From IMG/VR virus record IMGVR_UViG_3300025785_000044, positions 1 to 35,649 of that record: a stretch of DNA of 35,649 nt. One strand, written 5' to 3'. The notes beneath the pieces were generated by a model. That model made no database searches. It was not told the DNA's origin and saw nothing but the letters and a program-made list of their open reading frames with translations. This stretch comes from a virus. Made by a program: the position numbers and the translations under genes. Shown one piece after another: positions 30,466 through 35,649 of this stretch (position 1 is the first letter of the stretch; each line of letters opens with the position of its first letter).

Positions 30466-31362
30466 TTAGCGCATCCGTCGGAATGGAGCAAGGAGTTGCT
30501 TGGCCAATTCAAGATCAGATCCGAATACGGAACTAGCGGCTGGACCAGCGGTTGCTCGCGTTGTGATTGCCATAGTCAAGGAGTTATCGCCACGAACCTT
30601 GAGGAAATCAGTAGTCGCCAAGATAGCCGCCTCTTTGACTGCCTGTGGCATATTGCCAACGGCTACACCGGAAGCGTGTGCGTACTTAAGGGCGGAAGTA
30701 ATAGCCACGGTGCTTGATCCATAGACATACGAAGGTGACACGACTACCTGCTCAGTATATTGACCGTCATAGATAGTCACGACTGTGCCAGCGGTTAGTC
30801 CGATTGGATCGATCATAGTAAAGGAGGATTGACCAGCGGTCGCGGATGAGATCAAGCCATTACAGTATCCGGCGCAATAGTTGTATGCGGCATAGATACG
30901 AGATCGAACTGTTGGGGGGAAGCCGAAAGATAATGGACCCTGAGATGAGTAGCCAATTCCGACCTGACTCATAGGGTAGATGATCTGTGACTTCTCGAAC
31001 CAGCAAGATTGCAACGCGCCATCGGTCACGGCAGTCATAGCGGTAGGAGTAGCCCCATACGACAAGGAGTTCAACGCCACGACATTGTTGTAGTCAGGCG
31101 AAATGACCATAAACCCCTCTTGGGTAATACGGGTACGGGACTGCTCTTGGAAGTTCTGAGCAATAAGAGGCTGGTTCACATAAATGTCGATCCATGAAGA
31201 TGCTCGTTGAATTACAGAGGCAAGTTCAGCATCCTGTTGCGCAGAGGTTCCGCCAACCACGAGGTTGTTGTAGTCGATCGCAGTCGGGGCGTTCTTATAC
31301 TCAGCAATAGTGAGATAAGAGCCTGACTGAAACTGGGTGATCGGCGAAACCGCTGAGGTCAT
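30466..31362 (-). CDS. Head-tail connector (adaptor) protein
   Basis: 298 residues. Helical N-terminus (ELASVIQRASSWIDIYV, about 45-61) and C-terminal helices (VKEAAILATTDFLKVRGD), the form of gp6-type adaptors. Between them is a beta-rich insert including GTVVTIYDGQYTEQVV, which makes it longer than the usual 100-200 residues. Binds the portal and starts the neck. Confidence 0.78.
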   Translation of the reverse strand: MTSAVSPITQFQSGSYLTIAEYKNAPTAIDYNNLVVGGTSAQQDAELASVIQRASSWIDIYVNQPLIAQNFQEQSRTRITQEGFMVISPDYNNVVALNSLSYGATPTAMTAVTDGALQSCWFEKSQIIYPMSQVGIGYSSQGPLSFGFPPTVRSRIYAAYNYCAGYCNGLISSATAGQSSFTMIDPIGLTAGTVVTIYDGQYTEQVVVSPSYVYGSSTVAITSALKYAHASGVAVGNMPQAVKEAAILATTDFLKVRGDNSLTMAITTRATAGPAASSVFGSDLELAKQLLAPFRRMR

Positions 31363-31365
31363 TTT

Positions 31366-31653
31366 TTAATCTCCGTCTGTTTTAGGTGCTGACGATTCGT
31401 GTCCACACTTAGAACACAATTTGAACCACGATCCGAAGCCACAGTTATCGCAATTATACCCGCGATCTCCGTCGCCAGTTGTATGTAACGCTAAGTTGCC
31501 TTCGGTAAAACCTTCTGCCTTCAATGCCTGAATATCTTTAGGATTTTCTACTCGATACATCCCATCTTTACCAGCCTTTAGGATCTTACTTCCTGACTGG
31601 CGGGTGATCTCAACTTCTCGAGCGAATCCGTCTCTTGGTACTAATCGTCCCAT
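31366..31653 (-). CDS. Small zinc-ribbon head protein
   Basis: 95 residues from ATG at 31653; the longer open frame overlaps the capsid gene and lacks a ribosome binding site, whereas AAGAAAGG precedes 31653. Contains RLVPRDGFAREVEIT, a beta region, and a C-terminal zinc ribbon C-D-N-C-G ... C-S-K-C-G. Follows the capsid gene, where small actinophage head proteins with this ribbon are common; function unknown. Confidence 0.8.
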   Translation of the reverse strand: MGRLVPRDGFAREVEITRQSGSKILKAGKDGMYRVENPKDIQALKAEGFTEGNLALHTTGDGDRGYNCDNCGFGSWFKLCSKCGHESSAPKTDGD

Positions 31654-31675
31654 TTGTCTGCCTTTCTTGTAGAAC

Positions 31676-31703
31676 AGGGAGAGAGCCGTTAGACCCTCTC
31701 CCT
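31676..31703. terminator. Stem-loop after major capsid gene
   Basis: Arms AGGGAGAG (31676-31683) and CTCTCCCT (31696-31703) around a 12-base loop, 19 bp after the capsid stop. T content is low, so it is more likely an attenuator or mRNA-protecting hairpin than a full terminator. Confidence 0.6.
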
Positions 31704-31721
31704 GCCGTTTTGCCGGTATTA

Positions 31722-33386
31722 CTATGCTGCGACAATACCTGAAACGATACCGTTCCAAGCAGGTGCGGAACAGAAGAATGTGCCGCGGAAGTAGGTGCTG
31801 AACTCGTACGCGAACTGTGTTACTGGCCATTGAATGCCCATGTAGTCCTGTACAAGGTAGTTCGCCCAAACATCGCTGACCTCTGTGTCAGGGATTGGAA
31901 GGGTGTATGACATAACAGGAGAAACGCCCTGTGGGAGCCATGGGTGAACTGTGATTCCGAGTGACTTACCGGTTGTTTCATTAACGATTCCGTTAACGAC
32001 TGAACCGAAGGTAACTCCAGTTGTCTCATCCTGAGAAATGTTGAGACGGTAGTTAGCGTTTGCTGAACCCTTGATTGCATCAGAGAGTTGCTTACGATCT
32101 GAACCGTTCATCAAGATCTCGTCTGGATCAGCCTTTACGCTTGCGTAGAGGTTAGCGAAGACAGTCTGGAACTCAGTACCAGCATTTGTGTTCGAGAAGG
32201 TTGAGTTGATGTTGTTGTTATATCCGGTGTTTGAACCGAGAAGGGTTGTAAGAATACCATCGTAACCTGTTGCGTATGCAGAGGTATCAGATGATGCGCG
32301 TGAAGCAAGGATTGAAGATGCAGTTGAGTAAACGAGAGTATCGCCTACTGATGCTGAACCTGCTCCTACGACATAACCTGTGAGGCTCTTGAAAGTACCC
32401 TGATACTTAGCGTTAGCAACGCCAGTTGTTGTACCGATATAGACATTGTAACCAAGTGCTCCAACGACCGCTGTGTTCACAACGATCTTGAGAACCTGAG
32501 ATGAAGTTGCCTGTGTAGCGACAGATGAAACTACTGACTCACCAAAACCTGTTGATGAGATACCAGCGTCTGCGGTTACATAGACATAGTAAGTTGCGTT
32601 AGCGAGTGCTACCTGACCGGTACCTGCTGAAGGAGCAGTAACGGTGATTGTAGGAGCAGAAAGTGCGCCAGCATAACCTGTTGCAGTTCCACGACCCATA
32701 AGCATCATGCGTTCTTCCATCAACATTGTTGCATAAAGTGTTGATGTTGAAGACAACTGACGGAGATCCTGATATCCAAGACCTGAGAAGTTAGCGTCGA
32801 ATGAAACGCTATCTGATAGTGAGTAAGAGTTGTAAGGAAGGATGATGTCGTCAGCAGTGTACGAAATCTTTGAACCGCGCTCAAAGTTAATTGAACCGAA
32901 TGCAGTTGTAGTTGATTCTGTGATTCCTGGCCAGATCTGTCCTTGTCCGCCAGTACCTGTACCTGTGTAACCGGTGATGCGCTTGATACGGTGTGAAGTA
33001 CCTACGCCCTTCTTACGAGGGATACGGTTACGAAGTGGTGTTGGGCGAGGTGTAAGCAACTTTGCAGGTGCTTCGAGATCGAAGGCTGCGAAAGATGTGC
33101 TAAGTGGTGATGTGAGCGAAATATCCTTCTGAACATCCTGCAAGGCAAGACGCTGAGATGCAATCGCGTTGTTCAATCCAGCAAGAGCATCTGGAGCAAG
33201 TGACTTAGTAGCCGCAAGTGCTTCGAGAGCCGCAGTTGGATCCTGAGCAGGGGTCATACCCTGTGTGTTTGGTAGTGAGAAAGACTTATTCAGTTCAGAC
33301 TGAAATTCGTCCATACGCTTAGCGGCCTTCTTAGGTGAGATTTCATCACCGAAGAGGTCGGAAGCCTTAGGTGCTTGGAGCGCCAT
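31722..33386 (-). CDS. Major capsid protein with inserted beta domain
   Basis: 554 residues. Helical N-arm (1-100), HK97-type core: A-K-L-L-T-P-R-P-T-P-L-R-N at 108-120, E-E-R-M-M-L-M-G-R-G-T near 224-234, W-P-V-T-Q-F-A-Y-E at the end. Residues about 243-355 are an added module rich in beta strands with T-Y-Y-V-Y-V and G-Y-N-V-Y-I, an FN3/Ig-like pattern, followed by continuation of the core. The insert probably stands out on the capsid surface. Confidence 0.93.
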   Translation of the reverse strand: MALQAPKASDLFGDEISPKKAAKRMDEFQSELNKSFSLPNTQGMTPAQDPTAALEALAATKSLAPDALAGLNNAIASQRLALQDVQKDISLTSPLSTSFAAFDLEAPAKLLTPRPTPLRNRIPRKKGVGTSHRIKRITGYTGTGTGGQGQIWPGITESTTTAFGSINFERGSKISYTADDIILPYNSYSLSDSVSFDANFSGLGYQDLRQLSSTSTLYATMLMEERMMLMGRGTATGYAGALSAPTITVTAPSAGTGQVALANATYYVYVTADAGISSTGFGESVVSSVATQATSSQVLKIVVNTAVVGALGYNVYIGTTTGVANAKYQGTFKSLTGYVVGAGSASVGDTLVYSTASSILASRASSDTSAYATGYDGILTTLLGSNTGYNNNINSTFSNTNAGTEFQTVFANLYASVKADPDEILMNGSDRKQLSDAIKGSANANYRLNISQDETTGVTFGSVVNGIVNETTGKSLGITVHPWLPQGVSPVMSYTLPIPDTEVSDVWANYLVQDYMGIQWPVTQFAYEFSTYFRGTFFCSAPAWNGIVSGIVAA

Positions 33387-33412
33387 TTAGGTATTTCCTT
33401 TCGAGTGGGTTT

Positions 33413-35497
33413 TTATTCTTCGCTTGAAGTTCCGCTAGCCTTCGAGAGATATTCCTTCTCGAGTGCTTTGTAACCTTTAGCAAGAATAGGGTCTGAGGTT
33501 GCTGATGCCTTGAGGCGATATTCAGCGGCTTTGATTAGTAGTTCATTTGAGCCATCAACTCTTACGCGACCAGTCCGCTTTGGACCACCGGCAACTGCTG
33601 CTGACTTTGCGATTGCGAGTTCTGATTCAAGTGCTACCGACTTTTCCTCTGCCGCCTTTAATGCGGTTTCGTATGAAGCGATCTCAGCCTTGACTGTTTC
33701 AGACGCACTCTGTACTGCTTTCTCGATGATCGAAGTTACGAACTTCTCCCCGAGAATATCTTTGACTTCTTCCTCGATCTTTTCTTCGATCTTTTCGACT
33801 TCTTCTTTGACTTCTTCAACGACAGTCTCGTCCTTGACTTCTTCAACAGGGGCATCGGCAGGAGTTTCGGCATCGGCTGACTTAATTGATCCAGCGTTCT
33901 GCTCAGGGGTAACGATTACGGCAGTTGATACATTTGCAACTGCGGCATTACCATCGCTTGTACCCGGTGTAAGAATCTGTGTCTTGCCGTGTGAGTTAGA
34001 TACATCATGGCATCCGCACTCGAGGCACTTGCCTACGAACTTGGCAGACATCTTTGTGCATCCCTTGCAGACATCATCATCGCATCCGCCATCTTTTTGG
34101 CAAGCGGCGCAACCATCGCAGTCGCAATCCTTCGAGGTCATATCAGCGGCGAGGTTAATCATGCCCGGAGCCATACCAGCCTCCTGATCTTCCTCCATCT
34201 CGCCATCGCGGAAGTTAAAGAGGTGCTTGATAGCAGATAGGAGCGTATCGATATCGTCGCGCTCGTCTGAATCAGTATCGCCCATCTCTGAGGCTTCGCT
34301 GATAATAAGTTGTGCTAGAGCCTTACGAGCGGCATCGTAAGATGCTTGGTCGAACTTGACCAACCCACCATTTGTTGCCTTATCGTGCATCTCTAGGATT
34401 GTGTCGATTACTGGTGACTTCTTCACGTTCCATCCTTCGGGTAGTTGGTCGATCGCGCCTAATGCACGAGCGCGGGTAATGATGTGTTGCTTAACCTTGT
34501 CGGGATTTTTAGCACGACCGAACGATTGGATTGCGTTCTTTAGATCAGCAACAGTCTTGATTGGGTAAGAGCCATCCGGCAACGCCATACCTTGATCGGC
34601 AAGTTGCTCGCGCTCTTTAGGCGATACTTCGCGCTTTTCGATTGCTTCTTCAGCGGACTCGATCTCTACGAGTTCCTCAACCTGTATGAGATTTGGTTCG
34701 CCTTCAACTGACTTGGCAAGCATCAACTTTGCGTTTGGGTTAGCAGGGCGATCAACGAGTGAAACTTCTACGATCTGACCGTCAATGATTCGACCGTTAG
34801 CGGCTTTCTGATCACGAACGACACGAGGTGACTTGATTCCGATAGAGAATCCCTTGAGTACGCCTGACTCAACTTTCTTTACGCTAACAGGATCAACTAC
34901 GAGAACAGAAATGTAATGACCATCGGGCTTGCTTTCATACTCTTTCGCTACTCCTGCGGCGATCGAAGAATGTTGCTCACGGATGTTGCCACCGGACTTG
35001 AACCACTCAGGCATCGCAGATGAGAGCCATGTGTCGTCGCAGATTTGCTGATCAATGTCCAGAGAGTCGTCAGTTGCTTTGCCATAGACAAGGAGTGATC
35101 CGTCCTCTTGCTTTTCTTGCTTAATAATAGCCGCATACGAATTAGCGAAATCATTTGCCATTGGTGCTTTCTCCTTGTTCAATTTAGCCGCAACACTTTC
35201 TGCCCACGACTTTCCAGCATCTCCGCCCCACGCATCCCAAGCCACACGACCGGGAGACGGGAAGCCTTTTTCTCCTTGATTAAATCCTTCTGCTTTCTTA
35301 TCAACTTCGTGGCGAGCGAAAAAACTCACCATACGCATAATGGTATCGCGTGATATTCCTTCACGCCTTGAAAGTTGTCCTGCTCTTGTTCTTCCGGTAC
35401 TAGTAAAACCTCCACCTGCGTGACCGTCAGCGATCCAACCGAGAGCGCGTTTAGCGGCTTCGGCTACTCCGGCTGGTGGTACGAAAGTTTCGCTCAT
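33413..35497 (-). CDS. Prohead protease-scaffold polyprotein
   Basis: 694 residues. An N-terminal domain (G-F-T-S-T-G-R-T-R-A, RHEVDKKAEGF, GRVAWDAWGGD; 30-95) common in actinophage heads comes first. The serine protease follows: H176 (R-E-Q-H-S-S) and S218 (G-F-S-I-G). A helical DUF6582-like module (ALPDGSYPI, 305-350), a cysteine cluster (10 Cys in 458-496) and an acidic E/K-rich coiled coil (about 550-640) serving as scaffold come after. It trims scaffold and capsid N-arms during maturation. No clear ribosome binding site. Confidence 0.9.
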   Translation of the reverse strand: MSETFVPPAGVAEAAKRALGWIADGHAGGGFTSTGRTRAGQLSRREGISRDTIMRMVSFFARHEVDKKAEGFNQGEKGFPSPGRVAWDAWGGDAGKSWAESVAAKLNKEKAPMANDFANSYAAIIKQEKQEDGSLLVYGKATDDSLDIDQQICDDTWLSSAMPEWFKSGGNIREQHSSIAAGVAKEYESKPDGHYISVLVVDPVSVKKVESGVLKGFSIGIKSPRVVRDQKAANGRIIDGQIVEVSLVDRPANPNAKLMLAKSVEGEPNLIQVEELVEIESAEEAIEKREVSPKEREQLADQGMALPDGSYPIKTVADLKNAIQSFGRAKNPDKVKQHIITRARALGAIDQLPEGWNVKKSPVIDTILEMHDKATNGGLVKFDQASYDAARKALAQLIISEASEMGDTDSDERDDIDTLLSAIKHLFNFRDGEMEEDQEAGMAPGMINLAADMTSKDCDCDGCAACQKDGGCDDDVCKGCTKMSAKFVGKCLECGCHDVSNSHGKTQILTPGTSDGNAAVANVSTAVIVTPEQNAGSIKSADAETPADAPVEEVKDETVVEEVKEEVEKIEEKIEEEVKDILGEKFVTSIIEKAVQSASETVKAEIASYETALKAAEEKSVALESELAIAKSAAVAGGPKRTGRVRVDGSNELLIKAAEYRLKASATSDPILAKGYKALEKEYLSKASGTSSEE

Positions 35498-35504
35498 TTA
35501 ATTT

Positions 35505-35649
35505 TTATGCTGAATAGATAACTGATACTGCACCGGTAGCGGTACCTGCGGCTGAAACTGCATAGAGAGAATCATTACCGTGCATCCATATTTGGACACT
35601 ACCTGCTGCGGCAAGATTTTGGCCACCATTTACACCAACTGTATTTGTT
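35505..35649 (-). CDS. Small virion protein, C-terminal part (split by the window end)
   Basis: The last 48 codons, including the stop, of an open frame entering from the right edge: VGVNGGQNLAAAGSVQIW then MHGNDSLYAVSAAGTATGAV and SVIYSA. This beta-rich pattern suits a small decoration-type protein and continues the fragment at 1-90 in gene order. Frame at the edge is one base off from the left fragment, so bases are missing between. Confidence 0.7.
   Translation of the reverse strand, partial: TNTVGVNGGQNLAAAGSVQIWMHGNDSLYAVSAAGTATGAVSVIYSA

Noticed and set aside
33510-34187. 225-residue open frame on the plus strand opposite the scaffold part of the protease gene
   Set aside because: Serine/alanine/threonine-rich mirror of acidic coiled-coil codons, no ribosome site and inside a well supported gene.

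Overview
The window looks like an almost complete genome of a small tailed phage (siphovirus, HK97-type capsid) of an actinobacterium. Reasons: a terminase-portal-MuF-protease-capsid-tail-lysis gene order; a WhiB-family protein with the four-cysteine pattern and GVWGG motif (WhiB proteins are known from Actinobacteria and their phages); FmdB-like zinc ribbons and DUF6378/DUF1376-type genes common in actinophages. Moderate G+C, strong gene packing and many stop/start overlaps would fit a freshwater actinobacterial host, but that is inference. Neither an integrase nor a repressor was recognised, so a lytic lifestyle is more likely.

Nearly every gene lies on the minus strand, so the genome reads from high to low coordinates; one small gene (15147-15350) is on the plus strand. 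Positions 90 to 1 hold the N-terminus of a small structural protein and 35649 to 35505 a C-terminus that plausibly belongs to the same gene. The ends therefore probably meet in a circular or circularly permuted genome, with a few bases missing because a direct join is out of frame.

Reading along transcription: the virion head block starts at 5101 (TerS, TerL with a C-terminal zinc ribbon, portal fused to a ParB-like domain, MuF, the split small protein), wraps to 35649 and continues with a protease-scaffold polyprotein, major capsid protein with an inserted beta domain, connector and neck genes, major tail protein, tail assembly chaperone with a -1 frameshift at a CCCTTTA heptamer, tape measure, distal tail protein, fibre-like proteins including a glycine-rich one, a small-membrane-protein/HNH/holin-like group and a CHAP endolysin (down to 17780).

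A noncoding stretch of about 350 bp (17432-17779) separates late from early genes. It holds a strong minus-strand terminator, a branched inverted-repeat structure and a hairpin containing a perfect DnaA box. The early block (17431-11090) carries a proteasome/HslV-like hydrolase, a metallophosphoesterase, a probable ssDNA-annealing protein, a Cas4-like nuclease, an HTH-WhiB fusion and a DUF1376 replication protein whose linker contains iterons next to an AT-rich run, an arrangement like the lambda origin inside gene O. Then come RusA, an LPD29 protein, a cassette of about a dozen micro-genes (zinc ribbons and single-span membrane peptides), a cell-wall hydrolase, HNH, SSB, an excisionase-like HTH, and a ParB-like plus Mom-like pair just before the terminase, suggesting that the packaged DNA carries a base modification. 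No DNA polymerase, primase or helicase was seen, so replication must rely on the host replisome.
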